Assembly (NCBI RefSeq): GCF_014192395.1
Contig: NZ_JACHXW010000001.1
Coordinates: 466,028 to 530,027, forward strand
DNA: 64,000 bases
Direction: 5' to 3'
Source: Paenibacillus endophyticus
GTDB taxonomy: Bacteria; Bacillota; Bacilli; Paenibacillales; Paenibacillaceae
The position numbers and the translations under genes are program-made. Positions 27,464 to 36,996 of this stretch are shown one piece after another. The notes under the pieces are model-generated. The model did no database searches and was not told the origin of the DNA. It was given only the letters and a program-made list of their open reading frames with translations. Position 1 is the first letter of the stretch; every line of letters begins with the position of its first letter.

Positions 27464-27477
27464 TGATAACGCTTTCA
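27464..27477 (+). promoter_or_regulatory. cre-like catabolite control site
   Basis: TGATAACGCTTTCA matches the CcpA consensus TGWAARCGYTWNCW except at one position, 50 bp before the binding-protein gene at 27528. Confidence 0.5.
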
Positions 27478-27527
27478 ACATTTAAAATCAATCCGATATT
27501 CGCTTTGACAAATAGGGGAGGTAAACA

Positions 27528-28895
27528 ATGAAAACGAAGTCAAAGGCAGCAGCTATGTTCCTTATGGCAAGTACTCTTCTGGTTTCATCAGCATGCAGCA
27601 GTGGGAATGAAACAAAGTCCAACCAGCCGTCCGACAATCCGTCGCCGTCGGCAACAAGCAAGGAGGATAACGAGAATACGACAAAGACGGACAGCAAAAA
27701 AATCAAGATGAGAGTCATAACGCTTACGACGGACGAGAATAGAAACAACATTATGGAAAAATTCATCAAACCGAATATTGCTGCAGCGCTTCCTAATCTT
27801 GAAGTCGAGTTTGAGCCCGGCGGCGGTGGCGAGGATATGGCAAACAAATTGAAGACGTTGAATGCATCTGGGGATATGCCGGACGTATTCTGGAATGATG
27901 CGGGCTACTTTACGCCGTTGAAGAGCACAGGCAGCATTCTGGATCTGACACCTTATATTTCCAAAGATGGTTTCTTGGACAAATACGCGGTGCCGGATGC
28001 GTTAAAGCATGTCGATAACGGAATCTACAGCTTGTCTTCCGGAGCGGATACGTATTTCACCCCTGTCATCTTCTATCATAAAGATATGTTCGAGGAAGCA
28101 GGGGTTCAAGTGCCAACCACGTTCGATGAGCTGATTCAAATCTCGAAGACGCTCAAGAGCAAAGGCATGATACCGGCTGTGACTCCCGGCAAGGACGGGT
28201 GGGGACCGAAACTGTTTATGCTTCAGCAAATGATTCAAATCGGAGATCCGCAGGCGATGGCAGACCTTGTCAGCAACAAAACGGACTTCAACAATCCATC
28301 GGTCAAGGAAGGAGCGGCTCGCATCGAAACGCTGGTTAAGGAAGGCGTGTTCCCAGACGGTATTGCCAATATAGATTATGGTCCGGCGATGGAAATGTTT
28401 ACGTCCAAAAAAGCGGCTATGTTATGGATGTTTACTTGGGAGCTGCCAAATCTCGCGAAAGACGAAACGGTTGATTTCTTCCCATTCCCAAGTGCCAGCG
28501 ATAAGTATAGCCCTACAGAAAACGTACAGTTCTGGGGTTCTCCGATTAACGGTTATGCGGTAAACGGCAAAACCAAGAACCCGGAAGAGGCCGTCAAGCT
28601 TGCCGAATTTCTAGCCATGGCGGATGCGTTATACTTCGAATCTACTGGTGCTCCTATATCTTTGCAGACAGGCAACCAAGCAATGGATAGGAGCCCACTT
28701 ATGCAGAAGTTCGTTGACTGGTACAATCCGATTCCTAATAAAATCGCGTCATTTGCTCTTAATTCACTAGATGCGAGGACATCTGCCGAAATATCTACGC
28801 AAGGAGCGAATTTATTAACGGGCGAGTACGCAGCCGATGATTTTAATGTGGCGATGAACAAGATCTGGAGCGAAAATACGTGGTTTGACAAATAA
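27528..28895 (+). CDS. Sugar ABC transporter substrate-binding lipoprotein
   Basis: This 455-residue lipoprotein has a lipobox Cys at C23, a Ser/Asn/Thr linker, and a family-1 binding fold (MRVITLTTDENRN, PDVFWNDAGYF, VIFYHKDMFEEAGVQVPTTFDEL). GGGGAGG precedes the ATG. It is the first gene of an importer with the permeases at 28972 and 29813. Substrate is not readable; between the surface esterase and the beta-helix enzyme it probably binds oligosaccharides released by them. A cre-like site upstream suggests repression on preferred sugars. Confidence 0.92.
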   Translation: MKTKSKAAAMFLMASTLLVSSACSSGNETKSNQPSDNPSPSATSKEDNENTTKTDSKKIKMRVITLTTDENRNNIMEKFIKPNIAAALPNLEVEFEPGGGGEDMANKLKTLNASGDMPDVFWNDAGYFTPLKSTGSILDLTPYISKDGFLDKYAVPDALKHVDNGIYSLSSGADTYFTPVIFYHKDMFEEAGVQVPTTFDELIQISKTLKSKGMIPAVTPGKDGWGPKLFMLQQMIQIGDPQAMADLVSNKTDFNNPSVKEGAARIETLVKEGVFPDGIANIDYGPAMEMFTSKKAAMLWMFTWELPNLAKDETVDFFPFPSASDKYSPTENVQFWGSPINGYAVNGKTKNPEEAVKLAEFLAMADALYFESTGAPISLQTGNQAMDRSPLMQKFVDWYNPIPNKIASFALNSLDARTSAEISTQGANLLTGEYAADDFNVAMNKIWSENTWFDK

Positions 28896-28911
28896 GAGAT
28901 ACAATAACAGC

Positions 28912-28944
28912 TAAATCCCCTTGGAATAAATCCAAGGGGGTTTA
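28912..28944 (+). promoter_or_regulatory. Intercistronic hairpin after the binding-protein gene
   Basis: TAAATCCCCTTGGA and TCCAAGGGGGTTTA form a strong stem with a 5-base loop, without a long T-run, between lipoprotein and permease. It probably favours excess binding protein, as at 12043-12072. Confidence 0.5.
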
Positions 28945-28971
28945 GACACAAATTAAATGGTGGAGAGAGCG

Positions 28972-29856
28972 ATGAACAAGTACTTTAGCACCAAAGTGTC
29001 TATATTCGTGTTTGCTTTCCCGGCATTGCTGCTATTTACCTTATTCTGCGTATACCCTTTGCTGCCGGAGATCTGGATGAGCCTGCATAAGCATGACGGG
29101 TTTAGAAGTTTGGGTTTTGTTGGTTTAAATAATTACAAAGAAGTGATGGCTTCCCCATCCTTTTGGACCGCTCATAAGAATACGTATCTCATTGTAGCCA
29201 TCTCATTATTGCTGGGCCTCCCACTATCCATGATGCTTTCGCTTTTTATGGATGCGCAAACACCGAAGTTTCGCCGATTCTTCAAGACGGTGGCGATGTT
29301 CCCCGCTATCTTGTCGGTCACGGTTGTTGCCCAGATTTGGCTGGCGTTCTACGAACCAAATTGGGGTTTATTTAACGAGATTCTCCATTCGTTAGGGCTC
29401 AGTTCATGGACGCATTCGTGGTTGACGGAAAAGAAAACGGTAATGCCCAGCATCGGAGTGACATTCCTATGGCAATATATAGGACTGAACGCGTTGCTGT
29501 TTTATACAGGAATCAAGACCATACCCAAAAGTTACTATGAAGCGGCATTGATCGACGGCGCTAATTATATTCAAGTTTGCTTACGAATTACGATCCCCTT
29601 GCTGCAGAATGTAATCAAATACGTACTTATTCTGTCTACATTAGGCTCAATGGCATTTTATTCGCATGTACGAGTCATGACGGCAGGAGGCCCGGGAGAT
29701 CTATCCAGGACGGTCATCTACCAGATGTATTATACGGCATTTGATACTTCCGAATTTGGCAAAGGCACTGCGATCGCCGTTATTTTTATTCTGGAATGCC
29801 TTTTGATCTCCTTTGTCATTCAAAGGTACGTTGCCAGAGAAAAACTGGAGTTTTAA
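28972..29856 (+). CDS. Sugar ABC transporter permease, MalF type
   Basis: This 294-residue permease has six predicted TM helices and the EAA loop SYYEAALIDGANYIQVCLRITIP. The ATG at 28972, with GGAGAGA upstream, is better supported than the ATG at 28957. It forms the channel with the next permease, whose frame overlaps its 3' end. Confidence 0.93.
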   Translation: MNKYFSTKVSIFVFAFPALLLFTLFCVYPLLPEIWMSLHKHDGFRSLGFVGLNNYKEVMASPSFWTAHKNTYLIVAISLLLGLPLSMMLSLFMDAQTPKFRRFFKTVAMFPAILSVTVVAQIWLAFYEPNWGLFNEILHSLGLSSWTHSWLTEKKTVMPSIGVTFLWQYIGLNALLFYTGIKTIPKSYYEAALIDGANYIQVCLRITIPLLQNVIKYVLILSTLGSMAFYSHVRVMTAGGPGDLSRTVIYQMYYTAFDTSEFGKGTAIAVIFILECLLISFVIQRYVAREKLEF

Positions 29857-30685
29857 GCTGGGGGGGAGCTTTCTGAAATTATTAAGTCGAGTGTTTTGGG
29901 TAGCCGCGGGATGCACGTTTCTGTTTCCCTTGTACTGGATGGTGACGATGTCATTGAAGTCCAAAAGCGAAGCTTACGACAATCCTTTTGGGTTACCGTC
30001 TTCCTGGGACTGGCTGAACTTCAGCGAAGCGCTGTCCAAATATCATTTTTATACGTATTTCGAGAACAGCGTAATTTATACCGCAGGCACAATCGCTATT
30101 ACGTTGACAACGGGCAGCATGCTTGCTTATTGCCTCAGCCGCATGCAATGGAAATTCAATTCGGTGATGCTGTTTTATGTATCTATGGGTTTAATTGTCC
30201 CAATCGAAGTAGTCGTTATTCCTTTATTCCAGCTGGTTAAATGGATGCATATCAAAAATAGTTATTTGGGTCTTATCTTGCCGTATTCCGGCTTCGCCAT
30301 CGCTTCCTGCGTACTGATGCTGTATGCCTTTCTTCGTTCTTTGCCTAAGGAGCTGGAAGAAGCGGCATGCATAGATGGAGCGAATGTCTATCAAACGTAT
30401 ATTAAAATCATATTTCCAATCGTAATGCCAGCGCTCGTGACACAATGCGTTCTGATATTCATTCGCATCTGGAACGAATTTCCGCTTGCCTTTATTATTG
30501 CTTCCAAGGATCAATTCCGGCCGCTAACAGTCGGGTTGCTTGGATTCTTTATCAATGTGGGAGTTACGGATTGGGGGCTCATCGGCGCGAGTATGCTGCT
30601 GTCCAGCTTGCCTATGATCATCGTTTATTTAATAGGCAACGAAAAGATCGAAAATGCATTGACTGCAGGCGCTATTCTGAAGTGA
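29813..30685 (+). CDS. Sugar ABC transporter permease, MalG type
   Basis: This permease of about 290 residues has six TM helices and the EAA loop ELEEAACIDGANVYQTYIKIIFP. The frame opens at TTG 29813, overlapping the previous gene by 44 bp, but no ribosome site precedes that codon. A GGGGGGGAG run at about 29861-29869 suggests that translation may begin at a non-canonical codon just after it, so the N-terminus is uncertain by about 20 residues. It lacks the extracytoplasmic insertion seen in the region A homologue. Confidence 0.9.
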   Translation: MSFKGTLPEKNWSFKLGGSFLKLLSRVFWVAAGCTFLFPLYWMVTMSLKSKSEAYDNPFGLPSSWDWLNFSEALSKYHFYTYFENSVIYTAGTIAITLTTGSMLAYCLSRMQWKFNSVMLFYVSMGLIVPIEVVVIPLFQLVKWMHIKNSYLGLILPYSGFAIASCVLMLYAFLRSLPKELEEAACIDGANVYQTYIKIIFPIVMPALVTQCVLIFIRIWNEFPLAFIIASKDQFRPLTVGLLGFFINVGVTDWGLIGASMLLSSLPMIIVYLIGNEKIENALTAGAILK

Positions 30686-30709
30686 CGAATGCATTGTGGG
30701 AGAAGGGAC

Positions 30710-30740
30710 GGACACCTGACAAGGTGTCTTTTCTTTTTCT
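30710..30740 (+). terminator. Rho-independent terminator of the second importer operon
   Basis: GACACCT and AGGTGTC form a 7-bp stem with a 4-base loop, followed by TTTTCTTTTTC. Confidence 0.85.
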
Positions 30741-30858
30741 TCGTATCTTCAGGCTGGCGCAGCGCTCTATCTTTCCCTATTGTCCCGAGAATTTTCCTTA
30801 CGGTCCAATAATAGTCTCTTGGAATATTCATACAGACTGGTATTATAAAAGCATTGAT

Positions 30859-30872
30859 TGACAGCGCTTCCA
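30859..30872 (+). promoter_or_regulatory. cre-like catabolite control site
   Basis: TGACAGCGCTTCCA differs from the CcpA consensus at one position, the same position as the site at 46887. It overlaps a TTGACA (30858-30863) about 150 bp before the large beta-helix gene. The rest of 30741-31015 holds no recognisable gene. Confidence 0.45.
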
Positions 30873-31015
30873 TTTTGGAAATCGAACTGCTCATTCAAGG
30901 CAATGTAAAGGTTGGCAGCCAGAATCCTGCTCGAGGAACAAAGGACGGTCATGCAGGGGGGATGAAATAAAGTTCGGAATCCGCACATGATTTTACTTAA
31001 ATCCAAGGAGGTTTT

Positions 31016-34000
31016 ATGAAAGTGAGAAGAAGAGCATTCATTTGGATTATGACTTTGGTAATGCTATTTCCCATGCTACCATTTTCAGGGTCGGTAGTTG
31101 CGGCTGACAGTGCGCCAAGTACAAGCGCGGCTGACAGTGCGCCAAGTGCAACGATCTATGTGGCTACAAATGGCAATGATAACACAGGTGACGGAACACA
31201 AGAAAAGCCGTACAAAACGCTTGCCAAGGCAAAAGCAGCAGTAAGGACTCTGCCTAAGACTGGCGGTGATATCGTCGTTCAAATTGCGGATGGATATTAT
31301 TCGCTTGATGAAACTCTCGTTTTTAACAAAGATGATTCCGGAAGTGCAAGTAGCACGATTCGCTATGAGGCGGCGCCTGGTGCGAAGCCGGTAATCAGCG
31401 CCGGTGAAATGCTGCAAAAAGGCGTATGGACAGAAGCTGTTGGCCTTACCCAGACTGGCGGCTTAACGGCGTATAAAACGACTCTTAATCGGAGCGATAA
31501 GCTGCGCTCGATCTATGTAAACGATAAGAGAGCGAACATGACGCTGAGCTCGCAAATCGTTACGGCGAACAGAACCGTCACTGGCACCCCTACTGTCAGC
31601 TTTACCGCTGCCAATAACCCTTGGGCGTGGCAGAACGGCAGCAACATCCGGGCGGGTATCGTATTCGATGCCAGCGTAGGTCTGACGACGGCAACGAAAA
31701 ATCCCCAAAACATCGAAGCGGAAAGCATGGGCGGCTCCACGGCCAGATGGTCGCGGCCTTTTGTTACCTTCGCGTCGATCGAACAAGCGCCGGCAGCAAG
31801 CAACAAGCCTGGCGGTGTCATGCTCCGGTTCCAAATGCCGTATGGGGCGATATCACAGTCTTTGAGCAATAACACGCAATATAATCCAGGCAACAATCAA
31901 GTTATCCGCAACGCTTTCGAGTTTTTCAACAAACGTGGAGATTTCTATTTCGACCAGGCGGAAAGTACGCTCTATTACATCCCGCTTGTAGGCGAGGATA
32001 TCAATACTGCCGAGGTGGTCATTCCAAGGCTTGAGACGGTCCTCGATATAAGAGGGATCCCTGTAGGAGATCGGTTGAGCCCTGTGGACGGCTCGGATGA
32101 TGGACGTGTCAAAAACATAACCTTCAACGGGCTGAAGTTTGCCCATACCGACTACAAACTGTATGAACTGACGGGTACGTATACACTAAGCGACGGAACC
32201 GGACCGGTAACGACCAGTTCTCGCGGCTACGCTTCCGTTCAAGGCTCTATCGTGAACACCGCTTACTTCCCCAGCAGCATAAACTGGCATGAGACGTTCT
32301 ACCGTGGGTATGACATACCGCCGGCAGCGGTAATGATCAACGCGGCAAGGAACATCAAAGTGCTGAATGGCGAGATCGGGCTTACCGGATTTAACGGCAT
32401 CCATGTGGAAAACGATGTCAAGGATATCGAAGTCACGGGCAACTATATCGTAGATACGCTTGCTTCTGGCGTTGTAGTCGGACATCCGCAGCATATCTAT
32501 GAAAACGATGAGCCGATTAAGCATGAATCTAGCGTTTCGGTCTCTGGCACGCCAATAAGGAACTGGGCCGGCGTTAATAGAGAGAAATATACGGCGGGTA
32601 CGGAAGCCGTGCCGGAAAATATTTTTATTACAAATAACTTTTTGTACAGGAACTGCTACGGATTCCCGGGCGCCAACTCACTAACCTCTTTCTACACAAC
32701 CAACATGCAGGTACTGCACAACTACCTTTATGACTCCACTTACGGCGCCATGAGTATCGGCTGGGGCTGGGACGAGTACGATGGGTTCGGCTTTACCGCC
32801 CAAGGTACCAACAAGACCGGCGGTCCCTACCATGGTACGCATGAAACGAGCGTCGCAAGGTCTCCAGTAATCTCTACGACCTCTAGGAATAACAAAATAA
32901 ACTATAATCGGGTAGAGGAAATCTGCACGGTAGTTAACGACTCCGGAGCCATCTACTCACTGGGACGGCAGGGCGATCCGGGTAATTTGCCGGGCGGAGG
33001 GACATGGGACACCATCAGCGATTTGACCAACAACCCCGTCGCCGACAAGAATAGTAACTGGCATTCTGACAACTGGACGAATTTCACCGAGATGAACTAC
33101 AACTTCCTTGACCCGAATCCAACTGGCAAACCCACGACCTCCAACAACTGGACGAACGGGTTCCATCCCGACGAAGGCAGCACGTTCATCAAGATGATAG
33201 GCAACGTCGTGCAGTCAAAGCTCTCCCATGCTGCCGGACAGAGCCGTCTTTTTGAGTTTAACAACTGGAAGCGCAAAAGCGATATGATTGCCGTCGATGG
33301 TTACGTGGATGGGAATAACAACCAGAATGGCGGCCCTAGGATTACTTACGACAATTACAAAAGCGAAGCCCGCATTTGGCCGGTTAAGGGCAACGAAATC
33401 GTATTGAATTCGGGTCTTACCAACGAATACACGCATATGATCCCAAGAAGCCTCATTGCCGATACCGAGTTTGAGCTTGCTTCCAACGTCATTATAGGTA
33501 TAGACGATGAAAAGCTGAGCCGCAGAGGTCTGCTAAAGGCTGAAGACACGGTTTGGCTCGCGCCTGCGAACACAACTGTTTTTAAAGAAGGCATTACGAT
33601 GACAAAAGCTGCCGGCAACCTAATGACAATCAACACCCCATCTGCCGCAGGAGAATTCAAACTATATATCGTATATGGAGACGGCAGAGAAACGGCCACT
33701 TCCAAGTATACGGTATTCGTCGACGCGAGCAAGCCAGCAACCAATGTGGAAGATGGGAAAAGCTACGAAGTTTCAAAGGTACAGCCTCTTAAACTGACTT
33801 TGAGTGATGAATACACCTTTACGCTTAACGGCACGCCCGTGGCGGATGGGTATGAAATCCGCACAGCAGGAAGCTGGACCTTGGTAGGCAGCACTTCGAC
33901 GCGTCAGATAACCGTCAACTTTAACACTACAGTATCGGTGGCAAATAAGCTGCTCCCGGCTGACGTGTCAGTAGCCCCCGGCGGGACAGTCAGGTTTGCA

Positions 34001-36838
34001 TACGATTTGGACGACGCGACAAAAAAAATATGGATTTCCTCGTCGAGCGGCGGACATTTTGATGGAGGCGACGATGAAACAGTAGCCTCCGGCGATGCGC
34101 TCGGGATGATCGCGCCTTTGGTACCCGGTCCATACATTATTTATGTACTGGCGGAAGACGGCGAAGTACTTAGTCAGTCGCACGCTCGTGTTGTGGTGAG
34201 AGATATAACGCCTGCTGATATTCCTAGAAATGGTCTTGACTTATGGCTCAAGGGCGATGAAGGCGTGGAAACAGATAGCAGCGGCAATGTGACTGGATGG
34301 ACAAATATGGGGAACATCCCGGCGAAGCTTGTCCCGGCGAACGTTCCTGGCAGCGGCGGCGATAATCTTGGAACACCAATCGGGAATCCTGCGCTAAAGA
34401 AAGATGTATACGACTATGTAGAATTTGCCGCGAATTCAAGGCCACTCAAAGCTGCAGGCTTTAAAGATTATAACGGCAGCACACAGATGACGATATACAC
34501 GCTGGTTAGACCAACAACAACAGCCAACAACTCTAGCGACCAAAATGGCCTTGTTTATTTCGGATTGAACGAGGCTTACCAAACTTGGGCTGCCAACGAC
34601 GGTTGGAGCGGTATTAGTCTCGGTGTAGGAACAAATAGAGTTAACGTCCGCTTTGGTAATGCGGATGGCGGCGTATCGGGCGGCGGGCAACAAATTACAA
34701 CAACAGCCACGGACGCTCTGGTTAGCGTTCGGGCGCAGTTAAACGGAACCAACAGACAAGTTTATGTTAATAACAATGTCATCGGCACCTCTGGAACGAA
34801 CGCTAAGGCCCTTCTAGGGAACAAATCGGATATTGGAGTAGGTTACACAATGGCAGCTGCAACCCCTCACCGCTTCATGGGTAGAGTCTTGCAGATTCTT
34901 ATCTACGACAGGGTGTTGACAGCTGACGAAATTACGAAAGTTGAAACCTATTTTAACGAGGTCAAAGCCGGCCGTGGTGGATCCGCGAACCCAATCGTCC
35001 AAGCGGTCGACAAAACCTTGCTGACCTCCTTGATTGAGGCCGCCAATGACAAGGATAAAACGATGTATACAAGCGATTCATGGAACGCTTTTGCAAGCGC
35101 ATTAAGTGAGGCCAAAACGGCTGCCTCCAACGGTGAGATCGGGCAGGCAGCAGCGGATCATTCATATTACGCGCTGCGTAACGCGATCAAAGCGCTTCAA
35201 CTGTTACCTGGCGGAGTTGGGACCGCCGCATACGGTACGCCGGTTCTCGGCGGCTCCGAGCTCGACCCACTCTGGAATACGACCGCCACGCTGCCGATCC
35301 TTAAGCATCTGACCATGGTGAACGGTCCGACGGACGGTTCCGCTAAACTGCTATGGGACGATGCTAACCTGTATGTTCTGGTGCGTGTGAAAGACGCTGT
35401 GTTGAACAGCAGCAGCACCACCGCGCATGAGAAGGACTCGGTCGAGATCTTTGTGGATGAGACCAACAGTAAACAAACCTCTTACGGCACAGGTATGGGA
35501 CAATACCGCATTAACTATCTGAATGAGAAAAGCTTTAATCCAGGCAGTATCAGTACGGGTTTCGAGTCTTTTGCCAAAGTCGTGGATGGCGGTTATTACA
35601 TTGAAACTAAAATCCCCTTTAAAGCTGGTATTCCTGCGGTTGATCGTGCAATTGGATTTGATTTGCAGATCAATGACGCGAAAGACGCTGGTGGCCGTCA
35701 GGACATTATCATGTGGCATGACGAGACCGGACAGTCCTATACGAACGGTTCACAATGGGGTGTGGTTACACTTGTGAACGAGATGAAGCTGGCGGTTTCC
35801 GGCGCGGCCGGAGCGACCTCCATCACGACGAAAGACGGTACGCTGCAAATGTTGGCTGGAGTACCCGTCGTATGGTCGGTAACCGCAGAAGACGGTTCGG
35901 AGACAAATGCGGCGACCATCAGTGAGACGGGATTGCTATCGGCCAAAAAGAACGGCGTCGTGAAAGTAACGGCGAAAGCCAGCGGGTCCAGTATGAGCGG
36001 CAGCGCGCTGATCTCAATCAGCGGTCAAGAAGGCGCCTTGCTGACCGGACCGGGAACAGTTGAAGGCGGCAAAAACTTTGATGTTGAATTCAGCTTGGCG
36101 CATTCTGGAACAGATGTCAAAGCACTGGATATTACGATTAATTATGATGCGGATAAGCTGGAGTTTGTAGCAATGGAATCGCTCCAGCAAGATTTCAAAC
36201 TAGTTGGCGAAGTAAATACGGGCGGCAAGCTTAGAACCATCGCGACTAATATTGGAAATACGAATATGACGAATGGGTTGATTAAGCTTAAGTTTAAAGC
36301 TGTTGCAACGGATCATTCGCAGATCGCTTCAATTCGTGTAACTCAGTTAACGGCTGCTAATGGAGCGGGCCAAGAGTCAGATTGGGCTGGTGCAACTCAC
36401 GCAGTCCAAATTAATAAGCTGGATAAGTCGGGCTTGTTGCTTCTGATTGCGGAAGCGCAAAGTGCGCATGATGCAGCAATTGAAGGCGTAAATCCTGGCC
36501 AATATCCATCAGGCTCGAAAGCAACCCTGCAGTCAGCAATCGATACCGCTCAAGCGGTGGCGACGACTCAAGGAGTAAGCCAGGCTGAAATTGAAGAGGC
36601 GATCATGAAGCTGCACGCGGCTCTGCAAAGCTTTAATGATTCAAGGATTAAAGCAATCGAAGGAGATTACAATAACGACAATAGAGTAAGTGTTGGTGAC
36701 CTTGCGATTGTTGCTTCAGCTTATGGTAAAAATGATCAAGATTCAAATTGGAATCAGTACAGAGGGTTGGATTTGAATGGCGATGGCAAGATTGACATCG
36801 TTGATATCTCGATGCTGGCTCGTAAAATTTTGAATTAA
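31016..36838 (+). CDS. Giant secreted beta-helix glycosidase (GH141-like) with CBM9, cohesin and dockerin
   Basis: This 1940-residue protein has a signal peptide (about 1-29). A right-handed beta-helix catalytic region (about 40-830) opens IYVATNGNDNTGDGTQEKPYKTL and holds NDSGAIYSLGRQG, a pattern of GH141-type enzymes. Then come a beta-sandwich region, a LamG/concanavalin-like domain (about 1070-1320), a FIVAR-like helical domain (about 1335-1400), CBM9 (about 1405-1585), a BIG2-like domain, a cohesin-like domain (about 1675-1803), a second FIVAR (about 1808-1880) and a C-terminal dockerin (1883-1940). Both calcium loops are complete: D1884-x-N-x-D and DLNGDGKIDIVD. AAGGAGG precedes the ATG. 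It probably attacks pectic or hemicellulosic side chains and docks onto cohesins, the nearest being in the next gene. Confidence 0.87.
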   Translation: MKVRRRAFIWIMTLVMLFPMLPFSGSVVAADSAPSTSAADSAPSATIYVATNGNDNTGDGTQEKPYKTLAKAKAAVRTLPKTGGDIVVQIADGYYSLDETLVFNKDDSGSASSTIRYEAAPGAKPVISAGEMLQKGVWTEAVGLTQTGGLTAYKTTLNRSDKLRSIYVNDKRANMTLSSQIVTANRTVTGTPTVSFTAANNPWAWQNGSNIRAGIVFDASVGLTTATKNPQNIEAESMGGSTARWSRPFVTFASIEQAPAASNKPGGVMLRFQMPYGAISQSLSNNTQYNPGNNQVIRNAFEFFNKRGDFYFDQAESTLYYIPLVGEDINTAEVVIPRLETVLDIRGIPVGDRLSPVDGSDDGRVKNITFNGLKFAHTDYKLYELTGTYTLSDGTGPVTTSSRGYASVQGSIVNTAYFPSSINWHETFYRGYDIPPAAVMINAARNIKVLNGEIGLTGFNGIHVENDVKDIEVTGNYIVDTLASGVVVGHPQHIYENDEPIKHESSVSVSGTPIRNWAGVNREKYTAGTEAVPENIFITNNFLYRNCYGFPGANSLTSFYTTNMQVLHNYLYDSTYGAMSIGWGWDEYDGFGFTAQGTNKTGGPYHGTHETSVARSPVISTTSRNNKINYNRVEEICTVVNDSGAIYSLGRQGDPGNLPGGGTWDTISDLTNNPVADKNSNWHSDNWTNFTEMNYNFLDPNPTGKPTTSNNWTNGFHPDEGSTFIKMIGNVVQSKLSHAAGQSRLFEFNNWKRKSDMIAVDGYVDGNNNQNGGPRITYDNYKSEARIWPVKGNEIVLNSGLTNEYTHMIPRSLIADTEFELASNVIIGIDDEKLSRRGLLKAEDTVWLAPANTTVFKEGITMTKAAGNLMTINTPSAAGEFKLYIVYGDGRETATSKYTVFVDASKPATNVEDGKSYEVSKVQPLKLTLSDEYTFTLNGTPVADGYEIRTAGSWTLVGSTSTRQITVNFNTTVSVANKLLPADVSVAPGGTVRFAYDLDDATKKIWISSSSGGHFDGGDDETVASGDALGMIAPLVPGPYIIYVLAEDGEVLSQSHARVVVRDITPADIPRNGLDLWLKGDEGVETDSSGNVTGWTNMGNIPAKLVPANVPGSGGDNLGTPIGNPALKKDVYDYVEFAANSRPLKAAGFKDYNGSTQMTIYTLVRPTTTANNSSDQNGLVYFGLNEAYQTWAANDGWSGISLGVGTNRVNVRFGNADGGVSGGGQQITTTATDALVSVRAQLNGTNRQVYVNNNVIGTSGTNAKALLGNKSDIGVGYTMAAATPHRFMGRVLQILIYDRVLTADEITKVETYFNEVKAGRGGSANPIVQAVDKTLLTSLIEAANDKDKTMYTSDSWNAFASALSEAKTAASNGEIGQAAADHSYYALRNAIKALQLLPGGVGTAAYGTPVLGGSELDPLWNTTATLPILKHLTMVNGPTDGSAKLLWDDANLYVLVRVKDAVLNSSSTTAHEKDSVEIFVDETNSKQTSYGTGMGQYRINYLNEKSFNPGSISTGFESFAKVVDGGYYIETKIPFKAGIPAVDRAIGFDLQINDAKDAGGRQDIIMWHDETGQSYTNGSQWGVVTLVNEMKLAVSGAAGATSITTKDGTLQMLAGVPVVWSVTAEDGSETNAATISETGLLSAKKNGVVKVTAKASGSSMSGSALISISGQEGALLTGPGTVEGGKNFDVEFSLAHSGTDVKALDITINYDADKLEFVAMESLQQDFKLVGEVNTGGKLRTIATNIGNTNMTNGLIKLKFKAVATDHSQIASIRVTQLTAANGAGQESDWAGATHAVQINKLDKSGLLLLIAEAQSAHDAAIEGVNPGQYPSGSKATLQSAIDTAQAVATTQGVSQAEIEEAIMKLHAALQSFNDSRIKAIEGDYNNDNRVSVGDLAIVASAYGKNDQDSNWNQYRGLDLNGDGKIDIVDISMLARKILN

Positions 36839-36847
36839 TTACGTGTG

Positions 36848-36906
36848 AAAATAAAGAAATGGTGGCCTTAGCTGAAGTAAACTATGAGCCGCCATTTCTT
36901 TATTTT
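36848..36906 (+). terminator. Rho-independent terminator
   Basis: An 18-bp stem AAATAAAGAAATGGTGGC / GCCGCCATTTCTTTATTT with a loop of about 21 bases, just after the dockerin gene. A small inverted repeat (GGCGT / ACGCC, 36919-36935) follows and may be an operator for the next gene. Confidence 0.8.
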
Positions 36907-36996
36907 GGAATTTAAAATGGCGTTATCATTACGCCCGTTTCGAATCGAGAATATTAGCTTGATCAAATCTTAAATCTTGAAAGGAAGGGAATTCGC

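Noticed and set aside
30445..30861. Plus-strand open frame running from the permease into the terminator region
   Set aside because: It overlaps the permease and its terminator, with no ribosome site and no family motif.
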